Shown here: positions 5,603 through 5,609 of the stretch, one piece after another
Position numbering within the stretch: the first letter of the stretch is position 1
How the letters are laid out: the number at the start of each line of letters is the position of its first letter
Origin: Planctomycetota bacterium
GTDB taxonomy: Bacteria; Planctomycetota; Planctomycetia; Pirellulales; Pirellulaceae
Reading direction: 5' to 3'
Length of the DNA stretch: 5,609 bases
Assembly: GCA_026692885.1 (NCBI GenBank)
Contig: JAPLNJ010000241.1
Coordinates: 1 to 5,609, forward strand
Translations under genes and position numbers: made by a program
Notes under the pieces: generated by a model
Seen by the model: only the letters and a program-made list of their open reading frames with translations
Told to the model about the DNA's origin: nothing
Database searches by the model: none

Positions 5603-5609
5603 TGCCAAA

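Overview
The window looks like a piece of a GC-rich planctomycete genome, probably Pirellulales-like. The grounds are protein architecture and repeat content, not any marker gene. One giant, secreted-type modular protein fills nearly all of it. That protein combines PD40-like repeats, SdrD/CnaB-like domains, an FG-GAP propeller, cadherin/Ig-like arrays and a planctomycete-style dockerin with 'DVDQSGNVAPLDAL...LN' motifs. The same DNA also carries a 'PLTPTLSPEYRGEG'-type palindromic repeat of the kind scattered through such genomes.

Layout: bases 1-5352 are a single plus-strand reading frame (1783 codons plus TGA). It is open at the left edge, so the N-terminus and any signal peptide lie outside the window. 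In order it encodes: (i) two complete and one partial PD40-like repeats (1-~400); (ii) the closing strand of a CnaB-like domain and a full SdrD/CnaB-like domain (412-~801); (iii) a second SdrD/CnaB-like domain that appears to be interrupted by a seven-bladed FG-GAP propeller (829-2304, propeller ~1141-2241); (iv) eight Ig/cadherin-like modules in three blocks of constant length (3 x ~114 aa, 2 x 99 aa, 3 x ~93 aa; 2317-4773); (v) a dockerin-like pair of calcium loops (4774-~5013); (vi) a linker disrupted by a REP-like palindromic repeat read in frame (~5085-5220); (vii) a short C-terminal tail (5272-5349). A surface or extracellular adhesive or scaffold role is the best inference; no catalytic domain is visible.

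Bases 5353-5609 hold no supportable gene. From 5430 to 5602 lies a 173-bp, almost fully palindromic element. It has imperfect ~34-35-bp terminal inverted repeats and a central perfect 28-bp hairpin with a 3-nt loop, so it resembles a MITE or large palindromic repeat. The element and the in-frame REP-like repeat are the most notable points, together with the nesting of propellers inside CnaB-like domains. I saw no new enzymatic or defence system.
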